Below are positions 25,769-34,736 of a stretch of 64,000 nucleotides of DNA, in pieces. The first letter of the stretch is position 1. Each line of letters starts with the position of its first letter. The position numbers were made by a program, and so were the translations under genes. This DNA is from an uncultured Tateyamaria sp. GTDB taxonomy: Bacteria > Pseudomonadota > Alphaproteobacteria > Rhodobacterales > Rhodobacteraceae. The notes under the pieces are model-generated. The model searched no databases, was not told the origin of the DNA, and was given only the letters and a program-made list of their open reading frames with translations. Where the stretch lies: assembly GCF_947496075.1 (NCBI RefSeq), contig NZ_CANMBJ010000008.1, forward strand, positions 1 through 64,000, written 5' to 3'.

Positions 25769-27553
25769 TTAGTGGTCCGCGGCTGCGGTACCCGCCCCGC
25801 GGGGGATACGCACGCTTTCCACCAGGTCCTTGATCTCTTGCGGGGTTTCCTTGGTCATGCCGGACACCACGTACGCTGTGGCGAAGTTGACCATGGCCCC
25901 GATCGCGCCGAACGATGTCGACTTGATCGGCCCCAACAGTGGATTGTCATCCGTGAACATGTTGGTGTCCGGGATAAAGAACCAACCCTTGTGCAAGAAG
26001 ATATAGAGCAAGGTCACAACCAGACCGGCCAGCATGCCAGCCACAGCCCCCACATTGTTGATGCGGGTCGAGAAGATGCCCATCATCAGCGCAGGGAAGA
26101 TCGACGCCGCTGCCAGACCAAAGGCCAGCGCCACCGTCTGGGCCGCAAAGCCCGGCGGGTTCAAGCCCAGGATCACGGCCACCACAATCGCCGCCGCCAT
26201 TGAAATACGGGCCGCAAGCAGCTCGGACTTCTCTGACATGTTCGGCGTCAGCTGACCCTTCAACAGGTCGTGGGACACCGCGGAAGAGATCGCCAGAAGC
26301 AGACCTGCCGCCGTGGACAGAGCCGCCGCAAGGCCACCCGCGGCCACAAGGCCGATCACCCAACCCGGAAGGGACGCAATCTCTGGGTTCGCCAGCACCA
26401 GAATATCCCGGTTGAACTTAGTCAACTCGTTGCCCACCCATCCGTTCTCGGCCGCCTTGGCCTGCAGATCAGCGTTTTCGTCGTTGTAGTACTGGATCAG
26501 ACCGTCGCCGTTCTTGTCTTCCCAATCCAGAAGACCAGTCTGCTGCCATGTCTCCATCCAGGCATATTCCGGGTCACTGTCGATCTGCTCAACACTCACC
26601 GCAGCACTGTCAATCCCATTGGGCCACATCAGCTCAGAGATGTTCAGCCGTGCCATGGCACCCACGGCAGGAGCCGTCAGGTACAGCAGAGCAATGAACA
26701 CCAACGTCCAACCAGCGGACCAACGCGCATCCGACACCTTGGGCACCGTAAAGAAGCGCATGATCACGTGAGGCAGACCCGCCGTCCCGATCATCAGGGA
26801 CAAGGTGAAAAGCACCATGTTCAGAGTAGATCCATGGGCCGCCGTGTACTCGGCAAAGCCAAGATCAGTCACGATCTGGTCGAGCTTGGCCAGTAGCGGC
26901 TCACCACTTTCAGTCGATCCAAACAGACCCAACGCGGGGATTGGGTCGCCCGTCAGTTGCAGCGAGATGAAAACCGCCGGAATGGTATAGGCAGTGATCA
27001 GAACGCAGTACTGCGCCACCTGCGTGTACGTCACACCTTTCATGCCGCCAAACACGGCATAGGCAAACACCACGCAAGACCCGATCAGCAGCCCCCATGT
27101 CGCATCAATCTCAAGGAAGCGACCAAAGGCGATGCCGACGCCTTGCATCTGACCGATCACATAGGTGATCGACGCCACCAGCAGGCAGATCACGGCCACC
27201 ATGCGGGCCGATGAGCTATAGAAACGATCGCCGATGAACTCGGACACCGTGAACTTGCCAAACTTCCGCAGATAAGGCGCGAGAAGCAGTGCGAGCAGGA
27301 CATAACCGCCCGTCCAACCCATGAGGTAGGATGAATTATCGTAGCCGGTAAAGGCAATCAGACCCGCCATCGAGATGAACGACGCGGCCGACATCCAGTC
27401 GGCTGCAGTGGCCATCCCGTTGGTGACAGGATGCACGCCGCGACCGGCAGCGTAGAATTCGCTGGTCGAGCCCGCGCGGGCCCAGACAGCGATGCCGATG
27501 TAAAGCGCAAAGGACGCGCCCACAAACAGCAGGTTGAGTGTAAACTGGTCCAT
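25769..27553 (-). CDS. actP: Sodium:solute symporter, ActP/VC_2705-like acetate permease
   Basis: This 594-residue SSS-family protein has about 13 hydrophobic segments. It begins FTLNLLFVGASFALYIGIAV and has the conserved TAADWMSAASFISMAG. A roughly 60-residue hydrophilic insertion (about 345-400) is typical of the VC_2705 subgroup that works with a DUF4212 small subunit, encoded 5 bp upstream. The probable substrate is acetate or another short carboxylate, consistent with the acetyl-CoA synthetase nearby. Confidence 0.88.
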   Translation of the reverse strand: MDQFTLNLLFVGASFALYIGIAVWARAGSTSEFYAAGRGVHPVTNGMATAADWMSAASFISMAGLIAFTGYDNSSYLMGWTGGYVLLALLLAPYLRKFGKFTVSEFIGDRFYSSSARMVAVICLLVASITYVIGQMQGVGIAFGRFLEIDATWGLLIGSCVVFAYAVFGGMKGVTYTQVAQYCVLITAYTIPAVFISLQLTGDPIPALGLFGSTESGEPLLAKLDQIVTDLGFAEYTAAHGSTLNMVLFTLSLMIGTAGLPHVIMRFFTVPKVSDARWSAGWTLVFIALLYLTAPAVGAMARLNISELMWPNGIDSAAVSVEQIDSDPEYAWMETWQQTGLLDWEDKNGDGLIQYYNDENADLQAKAAENGWVGNELTKFNRDILVLANPEIASLPGWVIGLVAAGGLAAALSTAAGLLLAISSAVSHDLLKGQLTPNMSEKSELLAARISMAAAIVVAVILGLNPPGFAAQTVALAFGLAAASIFPALMMGIFSTRINNVGAVAGMLAGLVVTLLYIFLHKGWFFIPDTNMFTDDNPLLGPIKSTSFGAIGAMVNFATAYVVSGMTKETPQEIKDLVESVRIPRGAGTAAADH

Positions 27554-27558
27554 CGTTC

Positions 27559-27843
27559 TTACTCCTCGTCCACGCCGTATTGCTTATCGAGCCTGTTCAT
27601 CCGCCAAGCGTAGAAAAAGATCAGCACCAGAAAGACGATGATCGAACCCTGCTGCGCAAACCAAAAGCCCAGGTCCGTGCCACCCACGGAAATTCCGCTC
27701 AGGACTGGCCTGAGGACGATGCCAAAGCCAAAGGACACAAGGGCCCAGATCACCAGCGAAATTAAGATCATCCGGACATTGGCCGCCCAATAGCCTTTGT
27801 CCCTCTCCGTGACTTGAGCAATGTTTGTCGTTTCCTCCGACAT
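27559..27843 (-). CDS. Symporter small subunit, DUF4212
   Basis: This 94-residue protein has two membrane helices (MILISLVIWALVSFGFGIV and IIVFLVLIFFYAWRM) and the conserved GYWAAN segment near the N-terminus. The start at 27843 follows an AGGAGGAG site; a longer frame to 27906 has no such site. It pairs with the following symporter gene, as in VC_2705/VC_2704-type systems. Confidence 0.88.
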   Translation of the reverse strand: MSEETTNIAQVTERDKGYWAANVRMILISLVIWALVSFGFGIVLRPVLSGISVGGTDLGFWFAQQGSIIVFLVLIFFYAWRMNRLDKQYGVDEE

Positions 27844-28028
27844 CGTAGCTCCTCCTATCGTTTCCGTTGCGGGGCGCGCGTGGCCCCTTTGGTCTATGGC
27901 ACCCAAATGATGTTGCGGGTTGCCTTCGAAATTTCAGTCACTGTGCTGCACCTTGGGGCCGTCAGCGATGACCCAGATCAAGGCAGGCACAGCGATCTTT
28001 CCCGGCACCCAAGCACACGGGGACCCAT

Positions 28029-28049
28029 CTGCGCCCTCGCGGGGCGCAG
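28029..28049. terminator. GC-rich hairpin after the adenylate kinase gene
   Basis: CTGCGCCC and GGGCGCAG pair over a TCGCG loop in the gap between adk and DUF4212. No T-run follows on either strand, so its role is uncertain. I see nothing else in the gap. Confidence 0.3.
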
Positions 28050-28102
28050 CCACGGCCACACACACAGCCGCGTTTTGCAGTTTCGTCAGGCGGGTTTGGG
28101 CG

Positions 28103-28789
28103 TCAGCCCTCAGCCTCCCGCACCATCCCCGAAAGGGTCGCCGCGATTGCGTCGATCTCTCCCATCGCATCCAGGGATTGCAGCACGCCCTTGCCCTCGT
28201 AATAGGCAATCAGCGGCGCTGTCTGTTTGTGATACTCGGTCAGCCGTTGGGCGACCGTTTCGGCATTGTCATCGGCCCGGCGTTTCATATGGGTACTCCC
28301 GCATTTGTCACAGGTGCCCAACACAGCCGTAGGCTTGTGCACGTCATGATAGCCTTCACCACAGTTGCCACAGGTGAAACGGCCCGAGATACGGGCGACC
28401 ATCGCTGCATCGTCAACCTCAAGGCTGATGGCCGCATTGATGTGCTGCCCAGCTTCGGCCAGCAATTCGTCCAGCGCTTCAGCCTGCCCGGTCGTGCGGG
28501 GAAACCCGTCAAGGATCACGCCGTGGGCACAGTCCTCATCGCCCAAGCGGTCTTTGAGAATGGCAATGACGATTTCGTCGCTCACCAGCCCGCCCGCTTC
28601 CATCACAGCTTTCGCCGCCTCGCCAGCGTCCGTGCCCGCAGCCGCAGCGGCCCGCAGCAGATCGCCGGTGGAAAGCTGCACAAAGCCATGGGCGTCTTGC
28701 AGCATACGCGCTTGGGTCCCCTTCCCTGCTCCGGGCGGTCCAAGCAGGATGAAAACAGGCGCTGTGGCCGTTACCTGAGCACCATCCAT
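28103..28789 (-). CDS. adk: Adenylate kinase with zinc-type lid
   Basis: The P-loop GPPGAGKGTQA is followed by the AMP-site segment LSTGDLLRAA and the lid domain. The lid holds four Cys in CGNCG and CDKCG, the zinc-binding form found in many Gram-positives and some proteobacteria. At 228 residues it is normal length. Its ATG overlaps the stop of acs (ATGA). Acs releases AMP and pyrophosphate, so a coupled adenylate kinase would recycle AMP to ADP. The housekeeping adk usually lies in the ribosomal-protein operon, so this may be a second copy. Confidence 0.9.
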   Translation of the reverse strand: MDGAQVTATAPVFILLGPPGAGKGTQARMLQDAHGFVQLSTGDLLRAAAAAGTDAGEAAKAVMEAGGLVSDEIVIAILKDRLGDEDCAHGVILDGFPRTTGQAEALDELLAEAGQHINAAISLEVDDAAMVARISGRFTCGNCGEGYHDVHKPTAVLGTCDKCGSTHMKRRADDNAETVAQRLTEYHKQTAPLIAYYEGKGVLQSLDAMGEIDAIAATLSGMVREAEG

Positions 28790-30762
28790 CAGACATCACT
28801 CCGGTTCATACGGTTTTCGATCAGATCTTCGACGACCGACGGATCAGCAAGGGTCGAGGTATCGCCCAACGCCCCAAAGTCATCCTCGGCAATCTTGCGC
28901 AGAATGCGGCGCATGATCTTGCCTGATCGTGTCTTGGGCAAGCCCGGCGCCCATTGGATCAGGTCGGGCTTGGCAATTGGACCAATCTCGGTCCGGACCC
29001 AGACCTCCAGCTCCTTGCGCAGCGCGTCGCTGGGTTCTTCGCCGTTCATCAGGGTGACGTAGGCATAGATGCCCTGCCCCTTCACCTCATGTGGATACCC
29101 AACGACGGCACTTTCCGCGACCTTGGCATGGGCCACCAGCGCGCTTTCAACTTCGGCCGTGCCCATCCGGTGACCGGACACGTTGATCACGTCATCCACA
29201 CGACCCGTAATCCAATAGTCACCATCGTCATCCCGACGACAGCCATCGCCCGAGAAATAGTACCCTTTGTAGTCCCCGAAGTAGGTCTTCTCGAACCGCT
29301 CATGATCACCCCAAACGGTGCGCATCTGACCGGGCCAGCTGTCCTTGATGCACAAGACCCCTTCGATGCCGTTGCCATCCAGTTCCACCCCGCTTTGCGG
29401 GTCCAACACAACCGGCTGCACGCCAAAGAACGGTTGCTGGGCAGAACCAGGTTTCAGGTCCGTGGCGCCGGGCAGCGGTGTCAGCATGTGACCACCGGTT
29501 TCGGTCTGCCAGAACGTATCGACGATAGGACAATTCCCCTTGCCGACCACCTCGTGATACCAGTTCCACGCCTCGGGGTTGATCGGCTCACCGACCGAGC
29601 CCAAAAGGCGCAGCGACGACAAATCGTATTTCTCGACCCATTCATTGCCAGCGCCCATCAGGGCACGAATGGCCGTGGGAGCGGTATAGAACTGCGTGAC
29701 CTTATGCCGTTCACACACGTCCCAGAACCGGCCCGCATCGGGGAAGGTCGGCACACCCTCAAACATGATGGTGGTCGCACCGTTGGCGAGCGGGCCATAG
29801 ACGATATAGCTGTGGCCGGTGACCCAACCGACATCCGCCGTGCACCAGAACACGTCGCCTTCGTGATAATCGAATGTGTATTGATGGGTCATCGCGGCAT
29901 AAGTCAGATAGCCGCCCGAAGTGTGCACAACACCCTTCGGCTGACCGGTCGAGCCGGAGGTGTAGAGGATGAACAACGGATCTTCGGCATTCATCTCGGC
30001 TGGCGCGGCGTAGTCCGACGCCTCCAGCGCCATCTCGTTGTAATCATAGTCGCGATCGGTCCAGGTCGTCTGACCCCCTGTCCGCTTCACCACCAGACAC
30101 TTCACGCTGTCCTTGCAATGCAGAAGCGCCGCATCGGTGTTCGACTTCAGCGGCGTCTCTCGTCCGCCTCGGGGCGCGTAATCGGCGGTAATGACGACCT
30201 TCGCGTCACAACCGTTGATACGCGCCCCAAGCGCGTCCGGGGAGAAACCGGCAAAGACAATGGAATGGATGGCGCCGATGCGGGCACAGGCCAGCATCGC
30301 ATAAGCGGCTTCCGGGATCATGGGGAGGTAAATGACAACCCGGTCGCCTTTGCGAACCCCAAGCTCTTCGAGGATGTTTGCCATCTTGCAAACAGAGCTG
30401 TGCAGGTCGCGATACGTAATATGTTTCGGCTCTACCTTGGACGTATCATCCGGTTCCCAGATGATCGCCGTCTGATCGCCGCGTGTTTCAAGATGCCGAT
30501 CGATACAATTGGCCGCCACATTCAGCGTGCCATCTTCGAACCAGCGGATGTCGATGTTGCCGGGTTCGAATGACGTATTCTTGACTGATGTATAAGGCTT
30601 GATCCAATCCAGCCGTTTGCCATGCTCCCCCCAGAACGCTTCCGCATCATCCACCGACGCAGCATACATCTTGGCATAGCCCTCCGCGTCCAAATGGGCG
30701 CGTGCCTTAGTCTCTTCCGATGGGGGGAAGGTCGCCGAATTCGGCGTGCTTTGAATATTCAT
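28789..30762 (-). CDS. acsA: Acetyl-CoA synthetase
   Basis: This 657-residue AMP-forming enzyme has the full AcsA architecture: N-terminal [21 protein letters not shown]-loop [29 protein letters not shown], and the acetylatable Lys motif [10 protein letters not shown] at the C-terminus. It converts acetate, ATP and CoA to acetyl-CoA. Together with the ActP-like symporter and adenylate kinase downstream it forms an acetate-assimilation unit. The long upstream region contains three TTTGTAAA elements, which are likely control sites. Confidence 0.95.
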   Translation of the reverse strand: MNIQSTPNSATFPPSEETKARAHLDAEGYAKMYAASVDDAEAFWGEHGKRLDWIKPYTSVKNTSFEPGNIDIRWFEDGTLNVAANCIDRHLETRGDQTAIIWEPDDTSKVEPKHITYRDLHSSVCKMANILEELGVRKGDRVVIYLPMIPEAAYAMLACARIGAIHSIVFAGFSPDALGARINGCDAKVVITADYAPRGGRETPLKSNTDAALLHCKDSVKCLVVKRTGGQTTWTDRDYDYNEMALEASDYAAPAEMNAEDPLFILYTSGSTGQPKGVVHTSGGYLTYAAMTHQYTFDYHEGDVFWCTADVGWVTGHSYIVYGPLANGATTIMFEGVPTFPDAGRFWDVCERHKVTQFYTAPTAIRALMGAGNEWVEKYDLSSLRLLGSVGEPINPEAWNWYHEVVGKGNCPIVDTFWQTETGGHMLTPLPGATDLKPGSAQQPFFGVQPVVLDPQSGVELDGNGIEGVLCIKDSWPGQMRTVWGDHERFEKTYFGDYKGYYFSGDGCRRDDDGDYWITGRVDDVINVSGHRMGTAEVESALVAHAKVAESAVVGYPHEVKGQGIYAYVTLMNGEEPSDALRKELEVWVRTEIGPIAKPDLIQWAPGLPKTRSGKIMRRILRKIAEDDFGALGDTSTLADPSVVEDLIENRMNRSDV

Positions 30763-30855
30763 GTGTCTCCTCCGGTTTGGGATCAGATCCGCTTTTCATC
30801 GGCTTCATCACCCGGGGCGTGCATCACTCGCCTGTCGAATTTGACCATACACGGT

Positions 30856-30936
30856 TTTGTAAAATCATGCGTTGGGCACTGGTCTTGAACAGTTTTTTTG
30901 TAAATTTCTGTTCTGAGACACTACCCGATTTGTAAA
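30856..30936 (-). promoter_or_regulatory. Three TTTGTAAA elements upstream of acsA
   Basis: Exact copies lie at 30856-30863, 30897-30904 and 30929-30936. A GAACAG/CTGTTC inverted repeat (30887-30892 and 30908-30913) brackets the middle copy. The motif differs by one base from the TTTGCAAA sites reported for ScfR-type short-chain acyl-CoA regulators (PccR, RamB), which control acetate and propionate genes. Binding by such a regulator is an inference. Confidence 0.5.
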
Positions 30937-31130
30937 CTCTTTTAAATCAGAACAGATTTTTCCATGTTTTTCTGCGGCATAGCATTTTCTCGCAAAAATA
31001 GAACGGTATCCGTTTGTATACTGTTAGCGTAAGACAAGTTGACAGTGCTGACTGTGACAAATTGTCAGCCGACGGTGACGTATGAGGCACATACCCAGAA
31101 TCACGTAGCCGGTGCACACCTGACTCGGCG
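30937..31130. other. Non-coding remainder of the acsA upstream gap
   Basis: The 368-bp gap between acsA and the kinase stop holds the acsA control region and, at 31055-31067, the perfect palindrome TGACAAATTGTCA. I see no reading frame with coding character in it. The palindrome could be an operator, but no adjacent regulator gene is evident. Confidence 0.4.
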
Positions 31131-33092
31131 CTACGCACTGAACGACAAAGCGTCGGTTTCCTGTTCCGCGGCGGGCAACCAAATCTCGAAACAAGCACCG
31201 CCTCCCGTGCGGTTGCGCGCACTGATCAATCCGCCTGCCCGTTGGATCAAGGTCTGCGAGATCGACAGGCCCAGCCCGGTCCCTTCGGCCTGCTTGGTGG
31301 TGTAGAACGGCGCAAAGACATCATCGACTTGATCGGGCGCAATCCCCGGCCCGGTATCCGACACGATCACACACACACCCGCTACACCATCACGCGCAAC
31401 ATCCTCCGTCTGCAATTTCAGCAGCCCCTCCGATCCCATTGCCTGCACCGCGTTCATGATCAGGTTGATCAACACCTGCTGCAGTTCACCGGGATCAATA
31501 CGGACGTCCTGCACAGCATCAAACTGCGTCTCGACCTTGATATCCGACTGCGAGATCACGTGATTGACCAACACAAGACAATCCGTGATCACCGGCTCCA
31601 GCGGCACAGTCTGCTCCAGATCTGCAAACTCCCCCGGCCGTGCGAATTGCAGCAACTTGCCCACGATGGTCTGAATGCGTGCAATCTGGCGATCGACCAG
31701 CCCCAACTCGGTCCGGATGGCGAAACCGTTTTCCCCAAGGCTCTCTCGGATCACGTCCATGTTGCCCTGAATGACGGCCACCGGGTTGTTGATCTCGTGC
31801 GCAACACCTGCGGTGATCTCACCAATCGAGGCGAGCTTCTCACTCATCACCAGTTGGCGAAACGTCTCTTCCAGCTTTTCATTGGCGCTTTGTAGCTGGG
31901 CCGTGCGCCTTTCAACGCGCACGTTCAACTCTTCGTTCAAGGTACGCAGGTCCTGGTCCCGCTCCTGTACTTGGTCCAGCAGGTCATCAAGGTGGCCGGC
32001 AACCTCTCCAATCTCACCCGTGCCCCCCTCTTCACCATTGCGCGCTGACAGGTTGCCCCGCTGCACCAGAAACATGGTGTGGGTCATACGTTCAAGCGGG
32101 GCAAAGATGCCCTTTGCCAACCGCAAGAACACCGGCGCAGACAACAGCAGCACGGCAACAAAGGCGCCAAGGATGGCCAGGAAGGCGTTGCGCTTGGCTA
32201 TGGTGAACGGCTCTTCCAGAAATCCGACATAGAGCATACCAACATAGTCACCGAAACTGTCCGTCAGCGGCAGATAGCCCGAGATATACCAGTCGTTGAC
32301 GACAAATGCGCGGTCCAGCCACGTCTGCCCCTCACCCAGCACCTTGCCCCGCACGGCCGCCGACACGCGGGTGCCGAGCGCGCGCACATCCTCGAACAGG
32401 CGGACGTTGGTAGACACGCGCACGTCCTCCAGAAACAGCGTCGCCGTCCCCTGCCGTGATCCACCGCCTGTAGCGTCCTGATACACCAGTGCATTGATCG
32501 TATCGATAAAGCCAAGGTTGCGGTTCAACAGGATACCGCCCACCAGCACGCCATCGCGCCCCGGCAGGGTCACGGGAATCGCGGAATGGATGACCATGCC
32601 ACGATCCTCGACCGTGCGATCTGTCGGCACGGCGGCTTCTGTATCAATCAGCGGGAGACGCGCACGTTCAGCAAGGTCGGGCGAGATTGCGGCCAACATC
32701 TCTCCGCTGAAAATGTCGATCTCGGTGCGGCCCTGCCCTTGCGCCGCACTTTGGATGACAGGCCAGACATCCGTCATGTCCGCGCGCGGCAAGAAGTACA
32801 GGAAATCCAAACCAAGCGCCGCGCGCTTATCATCAAAGAATGCATCGCGTCCCGATGGGGCCGTTTGTGCAAACTCGACCGACCCGGCGACGGCCTGCAA
32901 CTCGTCCCCTGTCTGGACCATCAAGCGTGACAGGTACTGTTCGGCAATCCGCAGATCGCTTTCGACATTGGCGATCAGCACCTCGTCATAATCCGCCGTC
33001 CACCGCGTCATGCCCAAAAACAAGAGCAGCGGCATCAGCACGACCATCGGCGCAAGGGCCAGGATCAACAGACGGAAACGAACGGAGTTCAT
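31131..33092 (-). CDS. Sensor histidine kinase, NtrB/DctB-like, without an adjacent regulator
   Basis: This 653-residue kinase has two membrane helices (about 8-28 and 315-335) around a roughly 280-residue extracytoplasmic Cache-like sensor. A HAMP region, a coiled coil (ERDQDLRTLNEELNVRVER) and the H-box VAHEINNPVAVIQGN follow. The N-box is NLIMNAVQAMG and the G-boxes are VSDTGPGIA and EGTGLGLSISQTL. H-boxes of this form usually pair with NtrC-type regulators. None is adjacent, but an NtrC-like one without a kinase lies at 53368. The gene starts 9 bp after rep on the same strand. Confidence 0.88.
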   Translation of the reverse strand: MNSVRFRLLILALAPMVVLMPLLLFLGMTRWTADYDEVLIANVESDLRIAEQYLSRLMVQTGDELQAVAGSVEFAQTAPSGRDAFFDDKRAALGLDFLYFLPRADMTDVWPVIQSAAQGQGRTEIDIFSGEMLAAISPDLAERARLPLIDTEAAVPTDRTVEDRGMVIHSAIPVTLPGRDGVLVGGILLNRNLGFIDTINALVYQDATGGGSRQGTATLFLEDVRVSTNVRLFEDVRALGTRVSAAVRGKVLGEGQTWLDRAFVVNDWYISGYLPLTDSFGDYVGMLYVGFLEEPFTIAKRNAFLAILGAFVAVLLLSAPVFLRLAKGIFAPLERMTHTMFLVQRGNLSARNGEEGGTGEIGEVAGHLDDLLDQVQERDQDLRTLNEELNVRVERRTAQLQSANEKLEETFRQLVMSEKLASIGEITAGVAHEINNPVAVIQGNMDVIRESLGENGFAIRTELGLVDRQIARIQTIVGKLLQFARPGEFADLEQTVPLEPVITDCLVLVNHVISQSDIKVETQFDAVQDVRIDPGELQQVLINLIMNAVQAMGSEGLLKLQTEDVARDGVAGVCVIVSDTGPGIAPDQVDDVFAPFYTTKQAEGTGLGLSISQTLIQRAGGLISARNRTGGGACFEIWLPAAEQETDALSFSA

Positions 33093-33101
33093 GGGTCCAC
33101 G

Positions 33102-34118
33102 CTAGCGCAGCGGGTTGTTTTCCGCAAAGCTCCGGAAAAAGGCGAGGTAAGCGCGGTCCGCGTCACGCGGCGGCTCTTTCCCCGCAGACCAGGACCGCCA
33201 CTCCTTTTCCACGTGGTAGATGTCATAGCCCGGATAGCGCAGGCGCGCTGTTTCATAGGTTTCGGTGCGCAGCGCCGGACCCGCGGCCTCAAGCCACGCA
33301 GGCCGGGGCTTCAGGTCCTCGGCCGTATTGGTCATCCGGGCCTTGCGCCCAATCTTGGAAAAGGACAGCTCACGCTCCGTCTCGGCCGTCCCTGCCCCAT
33401 CCTTGCGCCACCACTTGAGCTCGATATGTGTGACCCGTCGCCCGGTCTTCACCGGCTCAATCTCGACCACGTAGTCCGAAAGCATGTTCACCTCGGCCAC
33501 CGCCGGTTCAATCGCCCGAAGCTTGAGGTTCGACCAAGAGGTCAGTTTGCCCTTGGGCACGCCCAGCACCCCGCGCAGGTCATCAAGCGCAAATTTTTCA
33601 GACGACCGATAACGCAGATTCCCGCGCTTCTGGATCATCTCATAAAGGGTCAGCGCATATTTGGAGCTGAGGGCAAACATCACTTCGCGCTGGAGCCGTG
33701 CAAAGACAGTCGAGTCCTTAATGATCTTCCGCAGCCGCTGCGGGATCTCGTATTCTAGCACACCATCCCGGCGCGTCGTTTCGATGTTGCCGCCCAGAAG
33801 CTGCACCCGCTCGATAGCATCTTCGCCCTCATGCGTGACCTTCACCTTGACGATGGCCGACATCAGCCGCTCGACCGACTCCCCCACCCTGTCATTGGAA
33901 TTGTGCGACCCACGCAGATCGGACTTGGCAATTACATGGGTCACCGGCTTTTCGATGGCATCCCACGCGTTTTCCAAAAGCTGGTTATAGATGCGCCGGT
34001 CGGCCAGCGTCAGCGGCGTGACCTCGACCAGGTCCACCAGCTCGCCCGGCTTCACCAGACTTTGCGCATTTGGCCGGGCGTCAATCGTCCGGTATGTTTG
34101 AGATGGGCGATCCGCCAT
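33102..34118 (-). CDS. rep: Plasmid replication initiator, Rep_3-like
   Basis: This 338-residue protein has the tandem winged-helix layout of Rep_3 initiators. In particular SSKYALTLYEMIQKRG is followed by FALDDLRGVLGVPKG and KLRAIEPAVAEVNMLSDYVV, the core helices and strand of the first winged helix. Such proteins bind iterons, and a set of iterons lies just upstream of its start. With parA and parB in divergent orientation beyond the iterons, this is a complete plasmid replication and partition cassette of the kind seen on Rhodobacterales extrachromosomal replicons. Confidence 0.85.
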   Translation of the reverse strand: MADRPSQTYRTIDARPNAQSLVKPGELVDLVEVTPLTLADRRIYNQLLENAWDAIEKPVTHVIAKSDLRGSHNSNDRVGESVERLMSAIVKVKVTHEGEDAIERVQLLGGNIETTRRDGVLEYEIPQRLRKIIKDSTVFARLQREVMFALSSKYALTLYEMIQKRGNLRYRSSEKFALDDLRGVLGVPKGKLTSWSNLKLRAIEPAVAEVNMLSDYVVEIEPVKTGRRVTHIELKWWRKDGAGTAETERELSFSKIGRKARMTNTAEDLKPRPAWLEAAGPALRTETYETARLRYPGYDIYHVEKEWRSWSAGKEPPRDADRAYLAFFRSFAENNPLR

Positions 34119-34199
34119 GCTGCTCTTCTCTTACCTCTGACGGGCAGTGTGACGTAAGAATAACAGCAGGCGCGGGACGCGTCCACGAAAACGAAGGCA

Positions 34200-34404
34200 C
34201 CCAATTTGTAAGGTTAAACGGGCATAAGGGAATCAGCAGTCCCGCCAAGTGATTCGAATAACGCCCAAAAATCAAAGGGCTGAGTCGCTGCTGAGACTCA
34301 CCCAAAACGTAAGGATTGGAGGCCACCCGATACGTAAGCTTTGCCTCCCCCAGATGTAGGAGTTATCGTCCCAAGACGTAAGCAGAACCGCCCCGGAATG
34401 TAAG
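34200..34404. repeat. Iterons of a plasmid replication origin
   Basis: Thirteen-base repeats of the form CCCNNNNYGTARG begin at 34200, 34301, 34326, 34348, 34370 and 34392. Clear copies are CCCAAAACGTAAG (34301), CCCGATACGTAAG (34326) and CCCAAGACGTAAG (34370). Starts 34301 to 34392 are 25, 22, 22 and 22 bp apart, two helical turns. They lie between rep and parA, where an iteron origin is expected, and rep is read away from them. Confidence 0.75.
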
Positions 34405-34736
34405 TCCCAGCGCCTCTTTTCCTATGAAATTCAGCGCTTTGAGCTGCGGGAACACTGAACACTATGAAATTAGAATAAAGGGGTGTTTTCTGTTTGAGGT
34501 TTTGATTGTGTTTTGTGGCAAACGGCGGCTCACCGAAGCCAACCACATACATAGTGGGTTCTGTCGCGCTTAAGATGCGCTAAACTTCCGAACAGAACGC
34601 AATGATCCCTCAATTTCTGACCATTGGGCGCCTATCATCCAATTTCCGCTTTTTTCGCCCCTATCCTCCAAAGTTTGCACTTGAGGCAAACGCCTGCACC
34701 CGTCATGATTCGGACCAACGCCCCCATAAGAGGTCC
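34405..34736. other. AT-rich spacer between iterons and parA with repeats
   Basis: This follows the iterons and includes an AT-rich part at about 34420-34520, a candidate unwinding region. The 10-mer CTATGAAATT occurs at 34422 and 34462, 40 bp apart. An inverted repeat GTTCTGTCG (34558-34566) and CGAACAGAAC (34589-34598) lies upstream of parA and may be its operator or a partition site. No convincing gene is seen here. Confidence 0.45.

Noticed and set aside
28954-30573. 539-residue open frame opposite acsA
   Set aside because: The minus-strand acetyl-CoA synthetase is complete with all motifs; the other strand gives no recognisable protein.
34200-34404. CRISPR array
   Set aside because: The repeats are 13 bp with 9-12 bp between them, degenerate, and lie between rep and parA; they are iterons.
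34602-34736. ParA starting at 34602
   Set aside because: The 45 extra residues have no family match, and the ATG pair at 34737 has a better ribosome site.
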